This document shows positions 40,653 to 49,731 of a DNA stretch of 64,000 nucleotides, in pieces (position 1 is the stretch's first letter; each line of letters starts with the position of its first letter). The notes under the pieces are model-generated. The model had not been told where the DNA came from. It did no database searches and saw nothing but the letters and a program-made list of their open reading frames with translations. The translations under genes were made by a program, and so were the position numbers. Source of the DNA: Fundidesulfovibrio terrae (GTDB lineage Bacteria > Desulfobacterota > Desulfovibrionia > Desulfovibrionales > Desulfovibrionaceae); contig NZ_JAKZFS010000001.1 in NCBI RefSeq assembly GCF_022808915.1, forward strand, positions 62,001 through 126,000, written 5' to 3'.

Positions 40653-41192
40653 ATGATCACACGCGGCCAGGCGCTTGAACTCATCGAGGCCCAGAATCCC
40701 GAACCCCACATGATCCTGCACGCCCGCCAGTCCGAGGCGGTCATGCGCGCCCTGGCCGACCGCCTGGGGCAGGACCCGGACGTGTGGGGCCTCGCCGGGC
40801 TCGTCCACGACCTGGATTATCCCCAGACCAAGGATCAGCCCGAGCGCCACGGACTGGAATCGGCGGCCATGCTCGCGGGCAAGCTGCCCGAGGAGGCCGT
40901 GCGGGCCATCGCCGCCCACAATGGAGAGATGACCGGCGCTATGCCCGAAAGCGCCCTGGATTTCGGCCTGCGCTGCGCCGAGACGGTGACGGGCTTGATC
41001 CACGCGGCCGCGCTCATGCGCCCCACGGGCTACGACGGCCTGGAAGCCAAGAGCGTGAAGAAGAAGATGAAGGACAAGGCCTTCGCGCGCGCCGTGCGCC
41101 GCGAGAACATCCTGGAGTGCGAAAAGGCCGGGGTGGGCCTGGACGAGTTCCTGACCCTGGCCATCGGAGCCATGCGAGAGGTGGCGGCGTAG
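40653..41192 (+). CDS. HD-domain phosphohydrolase
   Basis: A 179-residue protein. The metal-binding His-Asp set is spread over HARQSEAVM, GLVHDLDYPQ, RHGLESA and a later AIAAHNGEMTG. This is the compact HD form that often hydrolyses nucleotides or cyclic nucleotides; the substrate is not known. GGAGGAG lies six bases before the ATG. Confidence 0.88.
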   Translation: MITRGQALELIEAQNPEPHMILHARQSEAVMRALADRLGQDPDVWGLAGLVHDLDYPQTKDQPERHGLESAAMLAGKLPEEAVRAIAAHNGEMTGAMPESALDFGLRCAETVTGLIHAAALMRPTGYDGLEAKSVKKKMKDKAFARAVRRENILECEKAGVGLDEFLTLAIGAMREVAA

Positions 41193-41286
41193 CGCTGCCT
41201 GGCTGGCGCAAGCGCTCGACGAAGCTGGGTTTGCCCGGTTAAGAGCGGCCAGCCCGGACGCCGGACAACCCGTTCTTCCAAATCCG

Positions 41287-43647
41287 ATGCCAATCGACGA
41301 CAGAAACGACTTATTCCGCTCTCCGCAAGGCCCGCGGCTTTGGGAGAGCTCCCCCGGCGCCATGGGCGGATGGGAGCTGGCCGTGCTCGCGTTCATCCTC
41401 CTGGCGGCCGGTTTCCTGCGTCTGTACGCCCTGGGCGTGCCCATGCTGCTGCACGACGAGGCCCTGGTCACGGGCGCGGCCGCCCAGGAATGGGGCTACA
41501 TCCTGCGCCGTTCGCTGTACACCGACGCCCATCCGCCGTTCTACTACTTCCTCAACAAACTGGTCATCGCGGTGGCCTCGGACGATTTCTCCGTGCGCCT
41601 CATCTCGGCCGTGGGCGGCACGGCCGCCGTCTACGTCCTGTACCGGCTCGGGGCGCGTCTGGTCTCACGCGGAGCGGGCCTCGTCGCCGCGTCCCTGCTG
41701 GCGGTGGACCTTCTGCACGTGGCGCTGTCGCGCGCCGTGCGGCCGCACGCCCTGGTGCTGCTGCTGACCCTGGTGGCGGCGCAACGCCTGGTCGGCTTTC
41801 TCGACCGCCCGTCCGCGCGCAACGCCTGGCTGCTCATCGCGGCGAGCTTTCTGACGGCGCTGTGGCATTTCAACGGCGGCCTGGTGATCGGGAGCGAACT
41901 GGCGGTGGTGGGCGTGGCGATCCTCATGGGGGCGTTGGGGGCGCGCATGGGCCTCTTCACCGTGGCGGGCCTTGGCGCATGCCTCGCCGCGAGCGCCGCG
42001 CCGATGCTTGCGCGCATGGGGAAGTTCCCGGGCGTGGCCCTGGGCGGCAACTCCATGCTCTGGACCGCCACCCGCACCCTTGAGAACCTGCGCGCGCTGC
42101 TGGACGTGGTTCCGGTCCCCGGCGCGTGGCAGGCGCTGACCGTGCTGCTGCTGGCCGGGTTCGCGCTGCTCTGGACCAGGCGGCCCGGACCGGCCGCCGT
42201 CCTTACGGCCATGGCGGCGTTGCCCCTGGCCGCCCTGATCGCCCTGCGCTACGGCATCATCTACGAGCCGCAGCACATCGCCTTCATCCTGCCGTTCCTG
42301 CTGCTCTTCGTGGCCAGGGGGGCGCTCGCCATCCCGGTCCCCGCCACCCTTCTCGCGGCGCTCATCACCGCGGGCGGCGCGTACTTCCTGGTCACGGACA
42401 AGCACAGGGCGCTCTACGAAGAGGACTCAGGCTACATCAACCACAACTGGAGCCAGCGGTTCCTGGCCTTCGCGCTGCCGAACCCGTTCACCGAAAAGAT
42501 GGTCGCGGGGTTCTATCCCGCCGAGCAGATCGACTTCATCAGCTGGGAGCTCAAGCGGCGCGGGCTGGGCGATCCGCGCCTGAACGCCGTGGGGCCGGGT
42601 GACTCCGCCGTGGAGTTCTACCTGGTCAAGCGCCTGGCCTCCGAACATACCGATTCGCGGACCATGTTCGCCATCGAGCAGGCCGGGTTCCCCCGGGTGA
42701 TGGATAAACGCCTGGACTCCGGCTACTCCCTGCAGGGATTCGCCATCCCGAGGACCCCGGCGCTCGCCCTGGACGCCCTGCCTGGACGCTTCGCCATCTC
42801 CTCGGACCCGGAGTTCTTTTTCCGGCGCGTGTACGAGGCCCACGACCTGCGGCCCTATTTTTCCCCCCTGGGCAACTGCCTGTACCCCTCCCGCTTCGAC
42901 AGCCCCGCCTCTTTCACCTTCCGGGTGGAGAATTCCTCGGGGCGGCTCGCGCCCAACGTGGACATCGGCCTGGTCATGGCCAACACCGCGCCGGGCAACC
43001 TGTTCGAGGTGCTCTACGCCTTCGACGGCGAAACGCCCCGCGCGGGCCTGAGCATTCGCGAAGTGGGGGCGCGCGGCACGCCCACGCTCACCCTGGGCCG
43101 CACCGCGCCGTTTCGCGTGCTGGACGTGACCGTGCGCATGCTCTGTTCGGGCGAGTCGCCGAGTTTCTACAACAATCCGGAAGCGGTGCGCTTCGACTCC
43201 ATGGATATGGTCGTCAATGCCCCCGAGCCGGGCTTCGACTCGGCCGCGCCCGTGGCGGTCACGGGGCTCGGACCGGTGGAGACGGCCGGGCAGACCCGGT
43301 TCCGCTGGGGGAGCGGTCCCGAGACGGGCGTGACTTTCGAGGCGGAGGGCGGGGAGAAGTTCGTCCTGGAGATGGAGGCCCGCAGCCCCATCCCCGGGCA
43401 GCGGGTGGAGGTGGCCGTAAACGGCGCGCCCGTGAATGTCCCGGACGCGGGACTATTCCCGGAGTCCCGAAAGCTCGCGGTGCCCGTTCAGGCCCGCAAG
43501 GGCGCCAACGTGCTGAGCGTGCGCTACGCCCTGTGGAACCAGGGGAGACATGGCGCTCCCGGCGAGACCTTCGAGAAGGACGATCCGCGTTTTCTTGCTG
43601 CGTCCTTCACCGCATTCCGGCTGGTGCGGGCCCAGTCCGGAAACTGA
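41287..43647 (+). CDS. GT-C membrane glycosyltransferase with IPRTP and CBM-like domains
   Basis: A 786-residue membrane protein of the ArnT/PMT-like GT-C type. The Asp-Glu pair lies in MLLHDEALVTGAAAQEW, followed by HPPFYYFLNKL and DLLHVALSRAVRPHALVLLL. About ten helices reach residue 360. Residues about 485-645 repeat the soluble IPRTP domain of the 18986-20788 protein (IPRTPALALDALP; FRVENSSGRLAPNVDIGLVM; GNLFEVLYAFDGETPRAGLS; FRVLDVTVRML). The last 110 residues form another beta-sandwich (GQRVEVAVNGAPVNV), possibly carbohydrate-binding. Acceptor unknown; periplasmic glycan or lipid is likely. No clear ribosome-binding site. Confidence 0.84.
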   Translation: MPIDDRNDLFRSPQGPRLWESSPGAMGGWELAVLAFILLAAGFLRLYALGVPMLLHDEALVTGAAAQEWGYILRRSLYTDAHPPFYYFLNKLVIAVASDDFSVRLISAVGGTAAVYVLYRLGARLVSRGAGLVAASLLAVDLLHVALSRAVRPHALVLLLTLVAAQRLVGFLDRPSARNAWLLIAASFLTALWHFNGGLVIGSELAVVGVAILMGALGARMGLFTVAGLGACLAASAAPMLARMGKFPGVALGGNSMLWTATRTLENLRALLDVVPVPGAWQALTVLLLAGFALLWTRRPGPAAVLTAMAALPLAALIALRYGIIYEPQHIAFILPFLLLFVARGALAIPVPATLLAALITAGGAYFLVTDKHRALYEEDSGYINHNWSQRFLAFALPNPFTEKMVAGFYPAEQIDFISWELKRRGLGDPRLNAVGPGDSAVEFYLVKRLASEHTDSRTMFAIEQAGFPRVMDKRLDSGYSLQGFAIPRTPALALDALPGRFAISSDPEFFFRRVYEAHDLRPYFSPLGNCLYPSRFDSPASFTFRVENSSGRLAPNVDIGLVMANTAPGNLFEVLYAFDGETPRAGLSIREVGARGTPTLTLGRTAPFRVLDVTVRMLCSGESPSFYNNPEAVRFDSMDMVVNAPEPGFDSAAPVAVTGLGPVETAGQTRFRWGSGPETGVTFEAEGGEKFVLEMEARSPIPGQRVEVAVNGAPVNVPDAGLFPESRKLAVPVQARKGANVLSVRYALWNQGRHGAPGETFEKDDPRFLAASFTAFRLVRAQSGN

Positions 43648-43704
43648 CGCGCCGGGCGCGCGGCAAAGCCGGTGCCCGGAACGTTCGAATCCTGGGCGCG
43701 ACCG

Positions 43705-44577
43705 TTAGAACGGATTGATGGTGCGCTCCCGGGTGAAGTGCATGTAGCCCACGTTGGCTCCCAGGCGCAGGCCCACGCCGAAGCGGATGGGGGCCAGGGT
43801 GACGCTGCCCGAGCGCTGGTAGTTCATGCCGAACCCGCCCACCACGTAGGCGCTGCCGTCCACGCTGGGGTAGCGCTGGAAGATCTCCTTGACGTCGGTC
43901 ATGCCGTAGACCAGGCAGAACACCTTGGAGGCGTTCACCCCCAGGTCGAAGCCCACGGACGGGCTCTGCCAGTAGACGTAGACCTTCTGGCCGTTCTTCA
44001 GGTGCAGCCAGCCCTCGCCGTAGCGCAGGCCCACCACCAACGCGCCAGCGCCCTCGTTGCCCTTGATGAAGCCGGTTGGCTCGCCGTACTTCTCGAAGGC
44101 CCGCGTGATCAGGTCGGCAAGGCCCCTGGCCCCGCCCTCGAAAAAGCCCATGACCTGCTCGTCCACTTCCTTGCGCGAGTAGGTGCTCACCTGCACCTGC
44201 TTGGCCTCGGGCATTTCCGTGACCCTGGTCGAGCTGCCCGCCGCCGGAGCCGGTTCCACGGGCGCGGGTTCTTTCGCGCCGCCGGGAGTCCAGCTGCCGT
44301 TGGAGGCGGGTTTGTCCGAGCCGAAGGGTTTGGTCGCGGGCTGGTAGGACGGCGGCTCGGCCTTGGCCGGAGCTTTGTCCGGAGCCGACGGCGCAGGGGC
44401 CTTCTCGGCAGGAGCCGGGGCGGCGGGAGCCGCCGGAGCGGGCGCGCTCTGATTGGCCGGGGCCTGGGGCTTGTCCACGCTGGGTTCGTCGGTGATGGTG
44501 CGCTCCTGCAGGGCGTAGGCGGCGGTTGCGGCGCAGGCCAGGGTCAGCAGCAGAAGGAGCGCGGCGGTCTTTTTCAA
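43705..44577 (-). CDS. EipA/DUF1134 envelope protein
   Basis: A 290-residue exported protein starting at a TTG (44577), chosen because GGAG lies seven bases upstream and the signal peptide starts there (KKTAALLLLLTLACAATAAY). A long Pro/Ala/Lys linker follows (residues about 30-125). The C-terminal 140 residues are the DUF1134 domain: LHLKNGQKVYVYWQSPSVGF, FCLVYGMTDVKEIFQ, GSAYVVGGFGMN and LAPIRFGVGLRLGANVGYMH. The Brucella and Caulobacter relative EipA is a periplasmic envelope-integrity protein. It is coupled to the AMIN gene upstream, 26 bases away. Confidence 0.85.
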   Translation of the reverse strand: MKKTAALLLLLTLACAATAAYALQERTITDEPSVDKPQAPANQSAPAPAAPAAPAPAEKAPAPSAPDKAPAKAEPPSYQPATKPFGSDKPASNGSWTPGGAKEPAPVEPAPAAGSSTRVTEMPEAKQVQVSTYSRKEVDEQVMGFFEGGARGLADLITRAFEKYGEPTGFIKGNEGAGALVVGLRYGEGWLHLKNGQKVYVYWQSPSVGFDLGVNASKVFCLVYGMTDVKEIFQRYPSVDGSAYVVGGFGMNYQRSGSVTLAPIRFGVGLRLGANVGYMHFTRERTINPF

Positions 44578-44603
44578 GGGGATTCTCCGTCGTTGTCGGC
44601 GGC

Positions 44604-45695
44604 TTACTTGCCGAGTTTGATCACCAGGCCATCGGGGGATTTCTCCACGTCCGGGTGCTTGGGGCCCTTGGGCGGGTTGGCCAGGTCCAGCACGAGGCGG
44701 AGCTTGTCCGGATGGGTGCCCACGCGGATGGCCAGGACCTGGCCGCCGGAGGGTTTGTCGGTGTTGTGGTATGCCCAGGCCCCGGGCAGGTCTATCACCA
44801 GCCTGGGCGGGGCGGTGAGCAGCAGGGCCTCGGGCTTGGAGGCGGTGGACGCCCCACGCAGTGTGATGACCAGCTCCGAGCCGGTGTCGGTTACCGTCAG
44901 CTTGTCGATAATGCGGCGTTCGGGGCCGGTCTTGGCCTTGGTCTGTTCGGCCGGTGCCTTGGCCTCGGGTTTTGCGGCCGGGCCAGCCTCGGGAGAGGCC
45001 TGACCCTGGGCGGGGGCGGCCTGTCCGGCCGGGGCCTCCGGTTTCGCCGCTTCGGGCTTGGCCTGCTCGGCGGGAGCCTGGGCCGGAGCTTCCTTGGGGG
45101 GCTGGGCTTTGGCCTGGGCCTGGGTGCGCTTGAGTTCGGCCTCGGCCTTGCGCAACTCCTCCTGGGCGCGGCGCAGGGTGTCGGCGCGGGCCTTGCGGGC
45201 CTCTTCCTCGGCCTTCTTGGCCTCGGCGGCGGCCTTGCGTTCGGCGGCCAAGCGGGCCTTGCGCTCGGCCGGGGTTTCCGGCTTCTTGGGCTTTACGGGC
45301 TCGGCCACGGGCGCTGGCGCGGGTTTTTCCTCTGCTGGAGGCGAAACGGCTGAGGGCGCGGGAGCCGGTTCCGGAGCGGGCTTCTCCGTGAAGATGGTCT
45401 GGAGCGACTTGTCCGGCTCGGCCGGAGGCTCCGAGGGCGGAGCCGCGGGGGCGGCCGGTGCCAGCGGGGCCATGACCGGGGCCTTGGTCTCGGCCGGGAC
45501 CTGCACCTTGTGCTCCGGCGCAGGGGGAGCGGAAGGCGGTGCGATCGGCTGGCCCGCCTGTTGGGCGGCGTTCTGGGCCTGGACGGGCTCGGCCTGCCGG
45601 ACGGACATCCTCCACCAGGCCAGCCCGCCCACCACGGCGGCGGCCAGGGCCACGGCCGCGAGGATGAGCATCTTGTCGTTGCGTGTCAGGGCCAT
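44604..45695 (-). CDS. Inner-membrane-anchored AMIN-domain protein
   Basis: A 363-residue protein. A membrane anchor (MLILAAVALAAAVVGGLAWW) is followed by a very long Pro/Ala/Lys/Glu-rich periplasmic spacer. The spacer includes a charged helical stretch (residues about 140-200, ERKARLAAERKAAAEAKKAE). The C-terminal 110 residues form an AMIN-type beta domain (TDTGSELVITLRGASTA; PRLVIDLPGAWAY; IRVGTHPDKLRLVLDL). AMIN domains bind peptidoglycan or pilus/secretin complexes. The TonB-like rod could reach across the periplasm. AAGGAG precedes the ATG. It is probably in one operon with the EipA gene downstream. Confidence 0.83.
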   Translation of the reverse strand: MALTRNDKMLILAAVALAAAVVGGLAWWRMSVRQAEPVQAQNAAQQAGQPIAPPSAPPAPEHKVQVPAETKAPVMAPLAPAAPAAPPSEPPAEPDKSLQTIFTEKPAPEPAPAPSAVSPPAEEKPAPAPVAEPVKPKKPETPAERKARLAAERKAAAEAKKAEEEARKARADTLRRAQEELRKAEAELKRTQAQAKAQPPKEAPAQAPAEQAKPEAAKPEAPAGQAAPAQGQASPEAGPAAKPEAKAPAEQTKAKTGPERRIIDKLTVTDTGSELVITLRGASTASKPEALLLTAPPRLVIDLPGAWAYHNTDKPSGGQVLAIRVGTHPDKLRLVLDLANPPKGPKHPDVEKSPDGLVIKLGK

Positions 45696-45808
45696 GCGGA
45701 CTCCTTGGGCCTTGCGCTATCATCCTTGGCGCGCCGTCCGCAAGAGCCCGCTTGACTGGACGCGCGCCGGGCGCGAATGTAATACGAAACGAATTCAAGG
45801 AGGCCGCC

Positions 45809-46084
45809 ATGTCACGCCGCGTCAGGTCCGTACGCGTCCCCGCCGAGCTCGACGAGCTGGACCTCACCGGGGTCATCGCCGAGTGCGCCAAATACCTGCG
45901 GGATCTGGAATCCGCCACGCTGCTGAAAGCCCAGGGCAACCGCGAGGCCGCTGAGGCCCTGCTCAAGGCCCGCCAGGCCGATTTGGGCAAGAGGGTGGGG
46001 ATGAAAGTGTGGGAGGCCCGGGTGAAGTACGGGGAGAAGCTCAGGAAGGATGTGCCGGGGGAAGCCCACGAGGGAGAAGCGTAA
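45809..46084 (+). CDS. Hypothetical helical protein, 91 residues
   Basis: A soluble basic-acidic protein with a perfect AAGGAGG before the ATG. Starts SRRVRSVRVPAELDELDLTG, then long helices (AAEALLKARQADLGKRVGMK) and a charged end. No family recognised. The REP-like repeat copy 3 follows. Confidence 0.7.
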   Translation: MSRRVRSVRVPAELDELDLTGVIAECAKYLRDLESATLLKAQGNREAAEALLKARQADLGKRVGMKVWEARVKYGEKLRKDVPGEAHEGEA

Positions 46085-46105
46085 GGCGAAGAGAAGAGTT
46101 AAGAT

Positions 46106-46166
46106 GCCTCCGGCGGCCAAAGGGAGTTCCTCCCTTTGGAATCCCGTCTGGCTTCGCGGGATTCAC
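46106..46166 (+). repeat. REP-like intergenic palindrome, copy 3
   Basis: GCCTCCGGCGG, arms CCAAAGGGA and TCCCTTTGG with a five-base loop, then AATCCCG and a second small hairpin GAATCCCG/CGGGATTC around CTGGCTT. It lies between convergent genes, running into the last codons of sfsA. Confidence 0.75.
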
Positions 46167-46927
46167 GAGGCCACCCTCAGCCGCCGCGAAAGCCGGTATC
46201 CATCCTCTGCCACGTCCACCACGTAGGCCCACGCCTCCACCCCGGCGGCCAGGGCCTGCCTGAACGCCCGGGCGTACTCCGGGTCCACGGCCTCGGCCGG
46301 GCCGAAACACTGTCCGTCCGGGCGCTGCACCGCGAAAAACACCGCCGCCCGCGCGCCGCCTCGGGCGATCCTGGCCAGCTCCCCCATGTGCTTGCTGGCG
46401 CGTTCCGAGGGAGCGTCCGGGAACTGGGCCTGGCAGTCCTCCACCATGGTCACGTTCTTGGTCTCAACGTAAAGCTCTCCGGCCGGGCCGGTGAAGAGCG
46501 CGTCCAGTCTCCCTTCCGCGAAGCGCGGCTCGGTCTTGAACGTCTCGTATCCGGCGCACTCGGGCATGAGTCCCGCCGCCCAGGCGGCCTTGAGGATGCG
46601 CGTGGGCATGGCCGTGTTCACCCCCACCCAGAACCCCGGATTTCCGGAGTTCTGGGTCCCGGAGCCCGGGAACCCGGAAGTCCGGAGCCTGACGGCCTCC
46701 ACGGTGCAGGCGTGCTTGCGCGAGGGGGCGTCGCTCACGGAGAGCAGCACCTCGCTGCCGGGACGCAAAAGCCCCAGCATGGTTCCGGTGTTGTTGGTGT
46801 GGGCCGTGAACGGGCCGGAGGCGTCCTCCACGTCCATGAGGAAGCGCTTCCTGCGCCCGATGAGGCGCGCGCGGCGTATTTTCCCCCCGAAGGGTACGAG
46901 CGGACGGGAAGAATTTACTGTTTCCAT
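46163..46927 (-). CDS. sfsA: SfsA family protein
   Basis: A 254-residue protein of the sugar-fermentation-stimulation (SfsA) family, related to restriction-type nuclease folds. Landmarks are the OB-like start (RARLIGRRKRFLMDVE), HTNNTGTMLGLLRPGSEV, GVNTAMPTRIL, RLDALF and YVETKNVTMVED with the nuclease-like Glu-x-Lys. The late MAQRPDG-like segment (VFFAVQRPDGQCF) is also typical. It may bind or cut nucleic acid; the physiological role is poorly known. It is convergent with the small gene before it and divergent from the aminotransferase. Confidence 0.9.
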   Translation of the reverse strand: METVNSSRPLVPFGGKIRRARLIGRRKRFLMDVEDASGPFTAHTNNTGTMLGLLRPGSEVLLSVSDAPSRKHACTVEAVRLRTSGFPGSGTQNSGNPGFWVGVNTAMPTRILKAAWAAGLMPECAGYETFKTEPRFAEGRLDALFTGPAGELYVETKNVTMVEDCQAQFPDAPSERASKHMGELARIARGGARAAVFFAVQRPDGQCFGPAEAVDPEYARAFRQALAAGVEAWAYVVDVAEDGYRLSRRLRVAS

Positions 46928-46990
46928 TTTTTCCTCTACAGGTTCAGACGGTTCGTCCGCCCATTTACACGCAAGCTAAGCGAGAGACGC

Positions 46991-48163
46991 ATGCGCACTT
47001 CCCTCAAACTGTCCCGTATCCAGCCCTCGGCCACCCTTGCCATGAACGCCAAGGCCCAGGAGCTTAAAGCCCAGGGCAAGGCGGTCATCAGCCTGGCCGT
47101 GGGCGAACCCGACTTCCCCACGCCCGAGCACGTCAAGGACGCCGCGAAAGCCGCCCTGGACGCCAATTTCACCCGCTACACCCCCGTGCCCGGCATCCCG
47201 GACCTGCGCGACGCCGTGGGCGGCTACTTCGGGCGCTTCTACGGAGTGACCCCTCCGCGTGAGGCGGTGATCGTGTCCAACGGCGGCAAGCAGGTGCTCT
47301 ACAACCTGTTCACGGCGCTCTTGAACCCCGGCGAAGAGGTGCTTATCCCCGCGCCCTACTGGGTGAGCTACCCGGACATGGTGCTCCTGGCCGGCGGCAC
47401 TCCCGTGCCCGTGCCCACCGAGCCCGAGGACGACTTCCTGGTGTCGGTGGAGGCTCTGGACAAGGCCCGCACCCCGGGCACGCGCATCCTGGTGCTCAAC
47501 TCGCCCTCCAACCCCACGGGCTGCTGCTACTCCAAGGCGCAGCTGGACGCCATCATGGAATGGGCGGTGTCGCGAAACGTGTTCGTGGTTTCCGACGAAA
47601 TCTACGACCAGCTGGTGTACGCCCCGGCCGAACCCGCCTCGTGCATCGGCTGGTGGGAGAAGCACCCCGAGAACGTGGCCGTGGTCAACGGCCTGGCCAA
47701 GAGCTTCGCCATGACCGGCTGGCGCATCGGCTACGGCGTGGCCCATCCGGACTTGGTGAAGGCCCTGTCCAAGATCCAGGGGCAGTCCACGTCCAACGTG
47801 TGCTCCTTCGCCCAGAAGGGCGCGGTGGCCGCGCTTACCGGCGGCTTCGAATACGTGGAGATGATGCGCGGGAACTTCAAGCGCCGCCGCGACCTGGCCA
47901 TGAAGATCGTGTCCTCCTGGCCGGGGGTCAAGTGCCCCAACCCGGGCGGAGCCTTCTACCTGTTCCCGGACGTCTCCGCCTGCTACAGCGAGAAGACTCC
48001 GGATTCGGCCACGCTGTGCACCCGCATTCTGGAGGAAGCCCTGGTGGCCCTGGTGCCGGGGAGCGCCTTCGGCGACGACCGCTGCATCCGCTTCTCCTAT
48101 GCGGTGGACGACGACACCCTGACCCGGGCGCTTGAGGCCGTGGGCAAGGTGCTCAAGGGGTAG
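46991..48163 (+). CDS. Class I aminotransferase (aspartate-type)
   Basis: A 390-residue PLP aminotransferase of the I-gamma aspartate aminotransferase group. It starts LSRIQPSATLAMNAKAQELK and has the SLAVGEPDFPTPEHV substrate loop. NSPSNPTG holds the PLP-binding Asn, and VVSDEIYDQLVY the PLP-binding Asp/Tyr. The Schiff-base Lys is in VNGLAKSFAMTGWRIGY near residue 238, and the substrate Arg is in RFSYAV near the end. It likely makes aspartate or related amino acids from 2-oxo acids. It heads a cluster with pgi. Confidence 0.93.
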   Translation: MRTSLKLSRIQPSATLAMNAKAQELKAQGKAVISLAVGEPDFPTPEHVKDAAKAALDANFTRYTPVPGIPDLRDAVGGYFGRFYGVTPPREAVIVSNGGKQVLYNLFTALLNPGEEVLIPAPYWVSYPDMVLLAGGTPVPVPTEPEDDFLVSVEALDKARTPGTRILVLNSPSNPTGCCYSKAQLDAIMEWAVSRNVFVVSDEIYDQLVYAPAEPASCIGWWEKHPENVAVVNGLAKSFAMTGWRIGYGVAHPDLVKALSKIQGQSTSNVCSFAQKGAVAALTGGFEYVEMMRGNFKRRRDLAMKIVSSWPGVKCPNPGGAFYLFPDVSACYSEKTPDSATLCTRILEEALVALVPGSAFGDDRCIRFSYAVDDDTLTRALEAVGKVLKG

Positions 48164-48280
48164 ACGCCCGCGACCGGAACATGAACGCGTTTTCATGACG
48201 CGAAGAACGATTTTGCAGTACTGATGCGCGGGCGCCCGTGCGCCGCAGCCAGGAACCAGTACAGGAAAGGAGCCGCCACA

Positions 48281-49630
48281 ATGTCCGACAACGTGCTCGA
48301 TTGGACCAGCGCCTACCCCAAGGGCGTCTTCCCAAGCGCGGGCCAGGCCCGGCTCGGGGCCTTCGTGGAAAAGCTCGCTACCGACCTCTCCGGCCCCGAG
48401 GGGGGGAGGCTGCCCTTCGTCAACATGCCCCATTGGCCGTCCCTGAAGAGGGACCTGGAGATACTCAAGCCCCGGCTCAAGGGGTTCAAGCACATGTTGC
48501 TCCTGGGCATCGGCGGTTCGGCTCTCGGGCCGCGCGCCCTGCAGAAGGCCTTCTTCCCGCAGCAGGACCAGCCCGGCCACACTGGCCCCTGGTTGTGGAT
48601 CGCCGACAACGTGGATGTGCCCACCTTGGCCGCCTACTTCACCAAGCTGCCCCCCAAGGACACCGTGGTGGTGGCCGTCAGCAAGTCCGGCGGAACCATC
48701 GAGACCACCAGCCAATACTTCCTGGCCTGCCAGTGGCTGAAGGACAGCCTGGGCCAGGACTGGAAGGACCACCTGGTCATGGTCACGGGCGGCGAGGGCT
48801 TCTTCCACAAGGAGTCCCAGAAGCACGGCTTCACCACGTTGCCCGTGCCCACCTACATGGGCGGCCGTTATTCGGTGCTCTCGGCCGTGGGCCTGGTCCC
48901 GGCGACGTTTTTGGGCATCGACTGCGACGCCCTGGTGGAGGGGGCGCTTAGCGTGTCGCGCCCGCTCTTCGACACCATCCTCTCGCCCAAGATGCTGGCC
49001 GCGCACCCTGCCTGGCAGCTGGCCACCTGGAACTGGTCCATCATGGACTCCGGGTTCACCCAGTTGATCTTCTTCTGCTACGTGCCGAAACTGGCCACCC
49101 TGGGGGCCTGGTTCGGGCAGCTCTGGGCCGAGAGCCTGGGCAAGCAGGGCAAGGGCTCCATGCCGCTTCCGGCCGTGGGCGTCACCGACCAGCACTCCCT
49201 GCAGCAGATGTTTTTGGACGGCCCCCGCGACAAGGGCTGCCTGTTCCTCACCTCGGACGAGGCGCATCCCGGCCTGGCCTTCCCCGACGACATCCCGGCC
49301 GAGTTCGGCTTCCTGCGCGGCAAGGCCATGGGCGACCTCCTGCCCGCCGAAGCCCTGGGCAGCCGCATGGCCATGACCCAGCGCGGCATCCCCCTGGTGG
49401 AGGCACGCCTGGGCACGTGCGGCGAGCACGAGTGCGGCAGGCTCATGGCCCTCTTGGAGCTGTCCACGCTGTTCACGGGCTGGCTCATGTCCATCGACCC
49501 CCTGGACCAGCCCGCCGTTGAGCTGGGCAAGCGCCTGGCCAAGGCCCGCCTGGGCGCGGACGGGCTGGTGAAGGAAAAGGCCGAGCTGGCCGAGTTTTTG
49601 GCCGCGCAGCACCAGACCACGGAGTTCTAG
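48281..49630 (+). CDS. pgi: Glucose-6-phosphate isomerase
   Basis: A 449-residue enzyme interconverting glucose 6-phosphate and fructose 6-phosphate. The signatures are LLLGIGGSALGPRALQ, DNVDVPTLAAYF, VVAVSKSGGTIETTSQYFL and GGRYSVLSAVGLVP. The active-site Glu lies near residue 285 and His near 310 (VGVTDQHSLQQMFLDGP). The length matches the shorter bacterial class. ATG 48281 follows AAAGGAG. Confidence 0.96.
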   Translation: MSDNVLDWTSAYPKGVFPSAGQARLGAFVEKLATDLSGPEGGRLPFVNMPHWPSLKRDLEILKPRLKGFKHMLLLGIGGSALGPRALQKAFFPQQDQPGHTGPWLWIADNVDVPTLAAYFTKLPPKDTVVVAVSKSGGTIETTSQYFLACQWLKDSLGQDWKDHLVMVTGGEGFFHKESQKHGFTTLPVPTYMGGRYSVLSAVGLVPATFLGIDCDALVEGALSVSRPLFDTILSPKMLAAHPAWQLATWNWSIMDSGFTQLIFFCYVPKLATLGAWFGQLWAESLGKQGKGSMPLPAVGVTDQHSLQQMFLDGPRDKGCLFLTSDEAHPGLAFPDDIPAEFGFLRGKAMGDLLPAEALGSRMAMTQRGIPLVEARLGTCGEHECGRLMALLELSTLFTGWLMSIDPLDQPAVELGKRLAKARLGADGLVKEKAELAEFLAAQHQTTEF

Positions 49631-49731
49631 CCCTTGCCCGAGGCTTCGCGGCGCTGTATCCGCCCAGTCCCTCAGACGATGACCGGCCCGCCGCGCCAGC
49701 GCGGGACGGGCCGTCCTTTGGCCGCGCCCGC

